NCBI RefSeq assembly: GCF_000331005.1
Contig: NZ_AEJB01000421.1
Span: 1-64,000, forward strand
Source: Streptomyces turgidiscabies Car8
GTDB lineage: Bacteria > Actinomycetota > Actinomycetes > Streptomycetales > Streptomycetaceae
Length of the DNA: 64,000 nucleotides
Direction: 5' to 3'
This document shows positions 8,982 through 17,450 of the stretch, in pieces. A program made the position numbers and the translations under genes. The notes beneath the pieces are model-generated. The model ran no database searches and had not been told where the DNA came from. It saw nothing but the letters and a program-made list of their open reading frames with translations. Position 1 is the stretch's first letter, and each line of letters opens with the position of its first letter.

Positions 8982-9052
8982 CCGGCCGTACCGCCGGGGA
9001 GAGTCACCGCAGCGCAATGACCTGTGCAATCGTGTAGGGAGTGCGCTTGTGT

Positions 9053-9072
9053 GGCTACCTTGATGGCTACGT
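9053..9072. repeat. Element-end motif, copy 3
   Basis: GGCTACCTTGATGGCTACGT, located just inside the left end of the large element and 100 bp beyond the brxHI stop codon. The sequence between the junction and this motif (GAGTCACCGCAGCGCAATGACC...) is the counterpart of 4766-4790 at the left end of the small element. Confidence 0.55.
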
Positions 9073-9172
9073 AAGGAAACACCCCGCCCTGGAGCGGCCC
9101 GGGATGGGGGGCGTCGTCACTATTGAGGAAGACCTGGCGTCCGGCTGAAGCGGCTCTGGCGGCTCGTCCGGT

Positions 9173-11374
9173 TCAGCCGTCCCACTGAAAGCGCGCCGAC
9201 TCACCGAGCACCAACCGGGCGCTCTCGAAGTCGGCCAAGCGGGCCGCCACCGTGGCCACGGCGAGGCGTTCCGGGAGAGCGACGGAGAACTTCAGCCCGC
9301 GTACGGCCCGGCGGTCCACGTCGGGTAGGACGAGGTTCTCGCCGACGTTCTCACGGGCCACACGCCAGGCGGCCGGGGTGAGGTTCTCGCGCAGGCGCAC
9401 CCAGCTGTCGGTGGGCCGTTGCAGGGGGTCCGTGACCGACTGGAGGGTGGCCGCCAGGGTGGCGTTGGCGCGGTAACCGGCCCAGGTCCACCAACGGACG
9501 TCGGAGCCGACGCGCGTGATCAGCGTGCCGCCCCGGTGGACGGTGTCAGGTGCGTCGGTTTCGCGCTGTTCGGCCAGGCATGCCTCCGCACGCCGGGTGA
9601 GGGAGACCGGCGGGGCCGTGCCCAGCAGTACCTCGCGCATGGCACGCGTCAGGGCGTACGACAGTCCGGTGACGCCGCCGTTCATCCACTTGGCGATTCC
9701 GCCGCCGTCGGCCGGCTCGACGAAGACGCGTTTGCGCAGCCAGTCGATGTACGTGACCTGCCAACTGCGTCCGCCGAGCAGCAACCGCCTGGGGCCGGGG
9801 CGTTCCTCCGTGAGCACGCTCGGGTCGGTGCGGCCGATCTCCGTGCGTCCGGACAGAACGGTGAACTGCGGAGGTGCGGTGAAGGAGGCGGTGAGCTCGA
9901 TGAAGTGCCTTTTACCGAAGCGTCGTTCCGCCTCGGGACCGACGAACAGCATTCCGCCGTCGCTGTCGAGGAAGCCTTCCTCGGTGAGGAAGCGCAGGAT
10001 GGGGGCAGCGGACTTGTCGAAGGGGGCGAGGCCGTTCCACTGCCGGTCCCACAACCGGTCGCCGAGCTTGTGCTGTTGGAGGGTGACGGCAAGCAGTTGC
10101 TGGGCCACCAGGTGGCGCGGCTCTGGCGGCGGGACGACCGGTTCCACCCAGCCCCGCGACCAAATCAGCAACAGGCCCGCCGCCTGGAGCAGCGTCTCTT
10201 TGCGGGTGGTCAGGAACAGACAGTTCCGCATCGTGCCGGACCGCCGCCCGGTGCGTCCGATGCGTTGCAGGAACGAGGCGACGGTGGTCGGTGCGTCGAT
10301 CTGGATGACGCGGTCGAGGTCACCGACGTCGATGCCGAGTTCGAGGGTTGACGTGGAGACGATGACGCAGTCGCGTGCCTCGGCGAACGCCTGCTCGGAG
10401 CGGGTGCGTTCGTCGACGGAGAGGGAGGCGTGGGACAGGAAGACAGTCACCTCGCGCGCGCGAAGCGCCGCGCCCAACTCCTCGACCTGGCGGCGCGAGT
10501 CGCAGAAGACGAGCCGCTTCTCCCCTCTGTGCAGCGCCGCGATGAGTTTGGCCGCATTGTCGAGGGACCCGACGTAGTCGAGTTCCACTTCGCCGGAAGG
10601 TCTGTTGGACGGCTCGGGACTCGCTTTGCCGCCGTGTCCGCTGCCGTCGGTGGCCGGCAGGTGCACTCCGGGGGCGACCACCTGACCGGTGCGGGTGCCG
10701 ACGCCCGCGCCTTGCAGCCAGTGCAGCAACTCGGCCGGATTGCCGACGGTCGCCGAGAGCCCGACTCGCTGGATGGGCCGTCCGGTGACCCGCTCCAACC
10801 GTTCGAGCACGGCGAGCAGGTGCCATCCCCGGTCATCCCCTGCGAACGCGTGCACTTCGTCGATGACGACGGCCCGGACGCTTCCCAACAGGCGGGCGTG
10901 GTCGGTCTTGACGCCGATCAGCATCGCTTCGAGCGACTCGGGCGTGGTCAGCAGGATGTCCGGAGCCTCGGCCCGAATGCGCTGCCGTTGCGATTCCTTG
11001 GTGTCACCGTGCCAGAGGGCAGCGCGTCGCCCCAGCCACTGGGCATAGGAGTTGACACGGACGACCAGGTTGTTGAGAAGTGCCTTGAGCGGACACAGGT
11101 ACAGCACGGACGTGCCGGTCCACTTCTGCTCGGTCATCGCCGACAGCAGAGGGAAGCAGGCCGCCTCGGTCTTGCCCCCCGCCGTCGGAGCCAGCAGTAC
11201 GGCGTCCTGCCCCTGCATGAGCGGCGTGATCGCCGCTCGCTGCAGCGGTCGCAGATCGGGCCATCCAAGGGTGTTGACGATGTGATGCAGGACGACGGGG
11301 TCGAGTAGGTCCAGGACGTCGACGTCCTCGTCACCCGGGTCTTTCCCGGCCGGGACTCCCGCGTCCGCCATCAC
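9173..11374 (-). CDS. brxHI: BREX type 2 helicase BrxHI (Lhr-like)
   Basis: A 733-residue superfamily-2 helicase of the Lhr type, the BrxHI component of type 2 BREX. Motifs are intact: Walker A APTAGGKT (62-69), CPLKALLNN (94-102), DEVH (172-175), SAT (207-209), STSTLELGID (340-349) and motif VI QRIGRTGRR (370-378). The C-terminal ~350 residues form the winged-helix and accessory region of Lhr proteins. It should unwind DNA or RNA:DNA in the cytoplasm as part of phage exclusion. The start GTG at 11374, or ATG at 11371, overlaps the brxD stop codon, so the two are translationally coupled. It is the last gene of the BREX set. Confidence 0.92.
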   Translation of the reverse strand: MMADAGVPAGKDPGDEDVDVLDLLDPVVLHHIVNTLGWPDLRPLQRAAITPLMQGQDAVLLAPTAGGKTEAACFPLLSAMTEQKWTGTSVLYLCPLKALLNNLVVRVNSYAQWLGRRAALWHGDTKESQRQRIRAEAPDILLTTPESLEAMLIGVKTDHARLLGSVRAVVIDEVHAFAGDDRGWHLLAVLERLERVTGRPIQRVGLSATVGNPAELLHWLQGAGVGTRTGQVVAPGVHLPATDGSGHGGKASPEPSNRPSGEVELDYVGSLDNAAKLIAALHRGEKRLVFCDSRRQVEELGAALRAREVTVFLSHASLSVDERTRSEQAFAEARDCVIVSTSTLELGIDVGDLDRVIQIDAPTTVASFLQRIGRTGRRSGTMRNCLFLTTRKETLLQAAGLLLIWSRGWVEPVVPPPEPRHLVAQQLLAVTLQQHKLGDRLWDRQWNGLAPFDKSAAPILRFLTEEGFLDSDGGMLFVGPEAERRFGKRHFIELTASFTAPPQFTVLSGRTEIGRTDPSVLTEERPGPRRLLLGGRSWQVTYIDWLRKRVFVEPADGGGIAKWMNGGVTGLSYALTRAMREVLLGTAPPVSLTRRAEACLAEQRETDAPDTVHRGGTLITRVGSDVRWWTWAGYRANATLAATLQSVTDPLQRPTDSWVRLRENLTPAAWRVARENVGENLVLPDVDRRAVRGLKFSVALPERLAVATVAARLADFESARLVLGESARFQWDG

Positions 11375-12720
11375 AGCTCCAGGTCGATGTCATCGGCCGA
11401 CGCGGAGTCTCCGGACACCGTGGCGGCCAGGTTCCGCTCGACATCGGTGAGTTCGCTGCCGCCGACGGTGAGCCGGTAGTGCTGTCGGGGGTCGAAGTCG
11501 TCGAACTGGTCCACGCGGTCGAGTACGTCCCCGACGAGTTTCTTCAGGAACAGCCGGGGAGCCACTCCGACCTTCCCGCCCAACGCGCCGCCGACGGCCA
11601 CCGCGAGGTCGGCGACATACGCGTCGTCGACAACCTTCCGCACGCGCTCGGGCATCTCTGCGGCGTCGGCGTACAGGTCACGGATGGTGAGGCCGAGTCC
11701 GACCAGGGACTCCTGGTTGAAGCCAGGAAGCCTGATCTGCACGGCGCGAGGGTTGTCGAAGCGCGGGTCGGTCGTGAAGTCGGTGGCCAGCCGCTGAGCC
11801 AGCGGGGCCAGACGCTGTACGCCCTGCTGACCGTCGTAGAAGGCCGGGGTGCCCGTGATGACCAGATAGAGGCCGGGGAAACGGCCCGAGTGGACCTCGT
11901 CGATGAGCTGCCGCAGCGCGTTGAGTGCCTTGTCACGGGCGTCCGACCGGACCCGCTGCAGGGTCTCCACCTCGTCGAGGACCACGAACAGCCCGGTGTG
12001 CCCGGAGTCGCGCAGTACGGTGAGGAGCCCCTGCAGGAACCCGAGCGCACCGAAGTGGTCGAGGTCGCCGCGTACCCCGGCTGACCGGCGGGCGGAGGCC
12101 GCGACGTGCGGCTGGCCGCCCAGCCACGCCAGGACGGCCGCGGCAGTCGCCTCGTCGCCGTCCGCGAGGGCGGACCGGTAGCCGCGCAGAGCGGTGGCGA
12201 ACGACGGGGCGTGCCGGGAGACCTCGGCGAGCCGTGCGACGAGCAGCCTCTCCACCTCGTTCGGCAGTTCCTCCTCGGTCGCTCCGGCCGCGAGAGCGTC
12301 CTCCTCCAGGGCGTAGAACCAGGCGTCGACCACGGGCCGCAGCGCGCTGGGCGGGAAACTGGAGGTGGTGAGCCGTTCGGTGAGCCGCCGGTAAACGGTC
12401 TCCAGCCGGTGCAGCGGGGTCTCGTTCTCCGAGACCTGGATCTCGGCCACGGCGAAGTTGCGGCGCTTGGCCCGCTCCCCCAGCCAGCGGGTGAAGAACG
12501 TCTTGCCGGACCCGTACTCACCTCGCACGGCCTTGAACACGGAGCCGCCGGACGCCACGGCGTCCAGTTCCGCGTCCAGGGCTGCTTCGAACCGGTCGAG
12601 TCCGGTGGCCAGCAGGTCGAGTCCGCTGTCGGGTACGGCACCGCGCCGCAGCGCGTCGATGACGGTACGGCGGCGGGCGGCGCTCACCTGTGCGAGGCGC
12701 TGGGATCCGGTGGTGCTCAC
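11371..12720 (-). CDS. brxD: BREX ATP-binding protein BrxD
   Basis: A 449-residue P-loop ATPase of the BrxD (DUF2791) family. From the chosen GTG start at 12720, Walker A is GEYGSGKTFF near residues 67-76 and Walker B is VVLDEVETL near 246-254. Family members carry one AAA-type domain and work with BrxHI in type 2 BREX. GTG 12720 is preferred to the longer frame because VSTTGSQRLAQV begins the family-like sequence and a GGAAG lies 11 bases upstream. The gene is separated from pglZ by three unrelated genes but keeps the BREX strand and order. It is divergent from the DUF262 gene at 12903, leaving a 182-bp two-way promoter region. Confidence 0.9.
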   Translation of the reverse strand: MSTTGSQRLAQVSAARRRTVIDALRRGAVPDSGLDLLATGLDRFEAALDAELDAVASGGSVFKAVRGEYGSGKTFFTRWLGERAKRRNFAVAEIQVSENETPLHRLETVYRRLTERLTTSSFPPSALRPVVDAWFYALEEDALAAGATEEELPNEVERLLVARLAEVSRHAPSFATALRGYRSALADGDEATAAAVLAWLGGQPHVAASARRSAGVRGDLDHFGALGFLQGLLTVLRDSGHTGLFVVLDEVETLQRVRSDARDKALNALRQLIDEVHSGRFPGLYLVITGTPAFYDGQQGVQRLAPLAQRLATDFTTDPRFDNPRAVQIRLPGFNQESLVGLGLTIRDLYADAAEMPERVRKVVDDAYVADLAVAVGGALGGKVGVAPRLFLKKLVGDVLDRVDQFDDFDPRQHYRLTVGGSELTDVERNLAATVSGDSASADDIDLEL

Positions 12721-12902
12721 AGCGACCAGTCTTCCATTTCCACGGGCAGGCCAGTACGGGGACAGGAGGGTGGCCGTGGGTCGGGCCACGCTTCCCGCGG
12801 CAGCGCGGCGAGGCGCTCCCTTCGTTGAATCGGTTGACGGTCACCGGGAGACGCTGCTGGAATCACTCTCTGTACATACACGAGGGTGGGAGTGGGACGA
12901 AC

Positions 12903-14720
12903 GTGGCGGCACTCGACAATGTGAAGCTGAAGGACGTACTGGCGGACGTGGCGTCAGGCTCCTTACAGTTGCCCGACTTCCAGCGGAACTGGAAATGGGA
13001 CGACGACCGGATCCGCGCCATCATCGCGACGGTGACGCTCGACTATCCGCTAGGCGTGGTGATGACGCTGCAGACCGGCGGCGCCACCCGCTTCCGCTCC
13101 CGGACGCTCACCGGAGCACGCCCGGACGGCGATCCGTCCGCGGACCTCCTCCTTCTGGACGGGCAGCAGCGCCTCACCTCTCTCTTCCAGGCCCTGTGGC
13201 TGGACGCCCCGGTGGAGACCGCGGACGCCCGTGGCAAGCCCATCGAGCGGTGGTACTACGTCGACATCGCGAAGGCCGTCGGCCCCTCCGCGGACCGCGA
13301 CGAGGCCATCCTGTCCGTCCCGGCGGACAAGGTGCTCCGCACCGACTTCAACCGCACGGTGGTGCTGGACCTGAGGACCACGGAGGGCGAGTGCGCGGCC
13401 GGCCTCTTCCCTCTGCACCTCGTCTTCGACGCCCAGCGCGTGAACCAGTGGATGATGTCGTACATCAAGGCGGACGAGAACCAGAACTGGGCTCTGTGGG
13501 GCCAGTTCGACGAGTCGGTCCTCCAGCAGATCCGTGCCTTCCAGGTCCCGATGATCCGGCTGGGCGCCTCCACCTCCATGGACGCCGTCTGCGCGGTGTT
13601 CGAGCGGGTCAACACGGGCGGTGTGCCCCTGAACGTCTTCGAACTTCTCACCGCGACCTACGCCGGGGACCGCGAGTACGAGAACCGGACCGGGGACTAC
13701 TACCAACTCCCCCAGGTGTGGCGGGAGATCAAGCAGGGGCTGGCGGCCAAGTACCCGGTCTTCGGCCGTCTGGACAGCGGCCTCGAGAACGGGCTGAGCA
13801 GCATCGACTTCCTGCAGGCCATCGCCCTGGTCCGCACCTGGGAGCGGAAGCAGGCTCGCACCGGGGCGACGGTGTCGTGCAAGCGCCGGGACCTGCTGGA
13901 CCTCCCGCTGGCCGACTTCATCCGCCTGGCGCCGAAACTCGCTGATGCTTTCGCCTGGGTGGGCGACTTCCTGGAACGGCAGTGCATCGTCCGCCCGAGG
14001 GATCTGCCGTACCAGACTCAGCTCGTCCCGCTCGCCGCCGTCCGTGCCATCCTCGATACGGCGCTGGACGGCCTGGGGTCGGAGGAGAAGACCGAGCAGT
14101 GGTACTGGTGCGGGGTCCTCGGCGAGATGTACGGCGGCTCCACCGAGACCCGCTTCACCCGTGACGTCGAGCAGTTCGTCCCCTGGATCGCGCAAGATGA
14201 CCGGGCGCCCGACACCGTCACGGACGCCTTCTTCTTCGCCGACCGCCTCGACAGCCTCACCACCCGCAACAGCGCCGCCTACAAGGGCATCTACGCCCTG
14301 CTGATCAGGCAGGGGGCGGTCGACCTGCACTACACGGACAGCCCGCTCAAACCAGGCAGGCTGGACGAGTACGGCGTGGACGTTCGGCAGATCTTCCCCA
14401 AGACCTGGTTCCGGCGTGGCAACAGTGAGGGCCTGCCCACGAACTCCATCGTGAACAAGACCCCCCTGTCCTACCGTGCGGCGATGGACATGACGGGGGC
14501 GCCGGCGTCCTATCTGTCCACCATGGTCGCGGCCTCCGACATGCGACCCGAATGGTTCGACGACGTACTCACCACCCACCTCGTCGATCCGGAAGCGCTC
14601 CGCGACAACGACTACGAACGGTTCTACCGCGACCGTTCCAAGCAGTTGCAGGATCTCGTGCACGCCGCCATGGGCAAGAGGACCATGCTCCGTGACCTCG
14701 CGGAGGCCGACGCCCGATGA
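12903..14720 (+). CDS. DUF262 (GmrSD/DndB-like) protein
   Basis: A 605-residue protein starting at GTG 12903 after a GGGAG-type ribosome binding site. Its N-terminus carries the DUF262 signatures LPDFQRNWKWDDDRI (residues 23-37) and LLLDGQQRLTSLFQ (82-95), which in GmrSD-type restriction systems form the ParB-like nucleotide-dependent part. The C-terminus resembles the DUF1524 HNH region (QIFPK near 496-500, SIVNKTPL near 515), but the His that normally precedes IFPK is replaced (VRQIFPK), so the nuclease may be inactive or altered. It overlaps the CBS-HEPN gene by four bases (ATGA), so the two are expressed together. The pair sits on the strand opposite to BREX between brxD and pglZ. Confidence 0.75.
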   Translation: MAALDNVKLKDVLADVASGSLQLPDFQRNWKWDDDRIRAIIATVTLDYPLGVVMTLQTGGATRFRSRTLTGARPDGDPSADLLLLDGQQRLTSLFQALWLDAPVETADARGKPIERWYYVDIAKAVGPSADRDEAILSVPADKVLRTDFNRTVVLDLRTTEGECAAGLFPLHLVFDAQRVNQWMMSYIKADENQNWALWGQFDESVLQQIRAFQVPMIRLGASTSMDAVCAVFERVNTGGVPLNVFELLTATYAGDREYENRTGDYYQLPQVWREIKQGLAAKYPVFGRLDSGLENGLSSIDFLQAIALVRTWERKQARTGATVSCKRRDLLDLPLADFIRLAPKLADAFAWVGDFLERQCIVRPRDLPYQTQLVPLAAVRAILDTALDGLGSEEKTEQWYWCGVLGEMYGGSTETRFTRDVEQFVPWIAQDDRAPDTVTDAFFFADRLDSLTTRNSAAYKGIYALLIRQGAVDLHYTDSPLKPGRLDEYGVDVRQIFPKTWFRRGNSEGLPTNSIVNKTPLSYRAAMDMTGAPASYLSTMVAASDMRPEWFDDVLTTHLVDPEALRDNDYERFYRDRSKQLQDLVHAAMGKRTMLRDLAEADAR

Positions 14721-15763
14721 CGACCTCACCGAGCGGGCCGGACCTCGCCGCGCTGAAGGGCAGAACCGTCCCCGTGCAGGACATTCTCGACCTGTTCCAG
14801 GTCAGAGTCCGCGACCATCGGACGGTGCACCGCATCTCGCAGGCACTCACGGACGCCGGGCTGACGACGCTGCCGGACTTCGCCGTGTGCGGCCAGCGCA
14901 GCAACGTCGACGTGGTGCCGCTCATGTCCGTCCCGGCGCGGGCCGCCCCCGCCGACGTGGAGGAGGACGAGACGGAGGAGGCCTTGCCCTCGGCCGCCCT
15001 TCCGCAGCGCCTGTTGCTCGGGGACATCCCGTCGGCGCGGCGTGGCCTGGTGTCCGTCGGTCCCGGCACGCCCCTGCCACAGGCTACGTTCCTGATGCGC
15101 ACGAAGGGCGTCGCGCAGGTCCCGGTGACCACCGGTATGGCGCATGTCCATGGGGTTGTCACCTGGGGGTCCGTCGCCAAGATGTACGAAGCGGGCAAGG
15201 AACCGACGCTGGACAACGCGATGGAGAAGGACTCCTTTCCCCTCGCCGACACTCGCCAGGAGTTCTTCTCCGCCCTGCCGGTCATCCGCGAACACGGGTA
15301 TCTCCTGGTCCGGGGCGACGACGGCTGTCTCTCCGGCGTCATCACCGCCGCGGACGTCACGGACCGCTTCGAGGGCGCGGCGCGGCCCTTCTTCATCGTC
15401 GGGGAGATCGAGTCCCTGCTGCGCCGCTGCCTGGGCGCGGCGCTGGACGAGGAGACCGTCAAGGCCGTCCAGACGAACAAGAAGCCCGACCACCGCACAG
15501 GGCAGGTCTCCGACCTCATGTTCGGCGACTACCTGAGGCTCCTCGACGGCGACCAGCTGAAGACGTCGCTGGCCGAGAGCGCCGACGCCAACTGGGAAGC
15601 CCTGAAGTGGCCCAACATGCCCAGGGAACAGTTCATCGGCCGCCTGAAACGGGTGAAGGACATCCGTAACCGGATCGCCCACTTCGACGAGAAGCCGCTT
15701 CCGCAGGAGATGATCGACGAGCTGACGACGTTCGCGAAACTGCTGCGGGCGTTCGTGTCCTGA
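14717..15763 (+). CDS. CBS-pair protein with C-terminal HEPN-like RNase domain
   Basis: A 348-residue protein. Residues ~1-70 are a small helical N-terminus, then an acidic linker (VEEDETEEAL). Two CBS repeats follow at about 103-160 (ending VHGVVTWGSVAKM) and 165-220 (ending LSGVITAADVTDRF). The last ~125 residues are helical and contain RNRIAH (317-322), the Rx4-6H signature of HEPN RNases. CBS pairs bind adenine nucleotides; HEPN domains cut RNA and commonly act in abortive infection. I infer a nucleotide-gated RNase. It starts inside the last codons of the DUF262 gene, which predicts a functional partnership. The HEPN call rests on motif and context. Confidence 0.65.
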   Translation: MTTSPSGPDLAALKGRTVPVQDILDLFQVRVRDHRTVHRISQALTDAGLTTLPDFAVCGQRSNVDVVPLMSVPARAAPADVEEDETEEALPSAALPQRLLLGDIPSARRGLVSVGPGTPLPQATFLMRTKGVAQVPVTTGMAHVHGVVTWGSVAKMYEAGKEPTLDNAMEKDSFPLADTRQEFFSALPVIREHGYLLVRGDDGCLSGVITAADVTDRFEGAARPFFIVGEIESLLRRCLGAALDEETVKAVQTNKKPDHRTGQVSDLMFGDYLRLLDGDQLKTSLAESADANWEALKWPNMPREQFIGRLKRVKDIRNRIAHFDEKPLPQEMIDELTTFAKLLRAFVS

Positions 15764-15904
15764 CGCGGCGGGTGGCGGTCCCGCTAGGTGAGCGTCAGGT
15801 TGGACCGGCAAAGCCAACGACATTCGTACGTCGGCGCGGTGTGGGGCCGGTGTCCTCCGGGACACCAGCCCCTTGTGACGGGATCGGCAAACTGCCCGGC
15901 CCGG

Positions 15905-17215
15905 TCAGCTGACGAACTCGACCGTGACGTTCGCCGTGCCAGGCACATGCGTGGCGTCGCCCGCATAGGTGACCGTGTACTGGGAATACGTGGTCCAGTC
16001 AGGCGGGGTGTCGCAGAAGTGGAAGGTGCCGTCCCGTGCGACCTTCACATCCGGCAGCTCCACGCCGTTGCGCGTCACCGTGACCGTTCCGTGCTTGAGG
16101 AAGGGGATCAGGGAGGTCAGTCTCCCCGTCACGGTGACCGGCGTGCCGACGGGGTTCGTCGGCGGGGCGGACAGAGTGATCGTGCTGGATGCCTTGGCGA
16201 CGTCGGTGACGATGTCGAGGATGACCTCGCCCGAGTAGGGGAAGCGGGTGGCGAACAGCCGGTTGCCGTCGGGCGCCCAGGCCACGCCCCGGCGAAGCAG
16301 ATCCATGTACGGCCACGACAACGCGACCGTGCGGTATGCGGTGGTCTCTCCCGCGCGGTAGAGGTAGATGTCCCAGTCCCCTCCCGCCACGATCCCGGCG
16401 GCGACCGTGCCGTGGGAGTCGACAGCGACGGAGTTGGGGTAGGGGCCCGTGTCGTACTGGGCCTCCTCCGTCAGGTCCGACAGGCGCCACCGCTGGTGGT
16501 AGTAGTTGGAGCCGTTCGCGGTGATCACACTGTTGCCGTCCGGCGTCACCGCCACGTCATCGACACCGCCGACGGCGTCGCTGTAGGCGGTCTCCTGAAG
16601 CGTGCCGGAGCCCACGTCGTACACACGCAGGCCCGCCGCGCCCTGGCTCTCCGCGGCGACGAGCCGGTCGGGCGCGCCCGACGACGAGGCGAGCCGCGGC
16701 TTGCCGTACCAGACGGGGTTGTCGTCCAGGCGGACGGTCGGGCTCGCCTCGGCGATGGCGACCGACCCGATACCGGCGTCGAAGACGGTGGCCTGGTAGC
16801 CGAAGAACAGCCGGTCGCCGGCGAGGGCTACGCTCTCCGGTTCGGTGTCGGTCCCGGTGGGGATGCGCCGTGTCTCGGTCAAGGTCGCGGTGTCGATGAC
16901 GGAGATCGCGTCAGCGTCGGGGAGCGCAACGTACAGGGTGGACTCGTCGGCCGACTCGGCCATGCCCCGCGCCCCGTCGAGACCCTCCACCTTCTTCACG
17001 ACCTGCCCGTCGTGGTCGGTGGCCAGCACCGCGTCATCGCCGGGCGAGCTGACATATACATGGCGGCTGTCGGCGAGGGTCTGCCAGTGCGACCGCACGG
17101 GCAGGACGATGCCTCCCTGGGGCTGTGCCGCTGCCGTGCCAGGGGCACCGAGCAGATTGAACGACGCGGCCGCTAAGACCAGCGCGGCACTCGCCGCACG
17201 TCTTCGTATAGGCAC
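15905..17215 (-). CDS. Secreted YncE-like beta-propeller protein with Ig-like C-terminus
   Basis: A 436-residue exported protein. The GTG start at 17215 follows AAGGAG eight bases upstream and gives a classical signal peptide (VPIRRR, hydrophobic run, cleavage after GTAAA). The mature region has repeated beta-propeller blades such as SRHVYVSSPGDDAVLATDHDG, STLYVALPDADAISVIDT and DDVAVTPDGNSVITANG. The last ~90 residues form an Ig-like domain (GTPVTVTGRLTS...DGTFHF...YTVTYAGDATH). Such proteins are extracellular binding or scaffold proteins. It is not a known BREX component, yet it sits inside the BREX set on the same strand, 235 bp beyond pglZ. I see no catalytic residues. Confidence 0.7.
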   Translation of the reverse strand: MPIRRRAASAALVLAAASFNLLGAPGTAAAQPQGGIVLPVRSHWQTLADSRHVYVSSPGDDAVLATDHDGQVVKKVEGLDGARGMAESADESTLYVALPDADAISVIDTATLTETRRIPTGTDTEPESVALAGDRLFFGYQATVFDAGIGSVAIAEASPTVRLDDNPVWYGKPRLASSSGAPDRLVAAESQGAAGLRVYDVGSGTLQETAYSDAVGGVDDVAVTPDGNSVITANGSNYYHQRWRLSDLTEEAQYDTGPYPNSVAVDSHGTVAAGIVAGGDWDIYLYRAGETTAYRTVALSWPYMDLLRRGVAWAPDGNRLFATRFPYSGEVILDIVTDVAKASSTITLSAPPTNPVGTPVTVTGRLTSLIPFLKHGTVTVTRNGVELPDVKVARDGTFHFCDTPPDWTTYSQYTVTYAGDATHVPGTANVTVEFVS

Positions 17216-17450
17216 CTTAGGAGCTCCTTCGAGAACGGATCCGGCCGCACGGGCGCGGCCGGTGGAACAACTGTAAAGATCCGCAATGACGTTGGGCCCG
17301 GGTGAAGGCAGCGCTGGCATTCCCTCGGGAGCAGTGGGCTACGTTCACCGCCTACGCGAGTGAGACTTCTGCGTGGGAACAGCGATCCACGAGCAGCGAA
17401 CACACGGCTCGGGATGCCTTCGGGCGAACGCCAGAGGCACCCCGAGTCTG

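Noticed and set aside
8842..9029. Short frames across the 8.8-9.0 kb repeats that recur near 53.4 kb
   Set aside because: The recurrence is explained by the DNA repeat itself (terminator and attachment-like sequence); the translations have no conserved protein character.
9079..9114. Possible terminator hairpin after brxHI
   Set aside because: The stem needs a G-T pair and has a 22-base loop, too weak to call. The duplicated rnpB terminator further on is a better stop.
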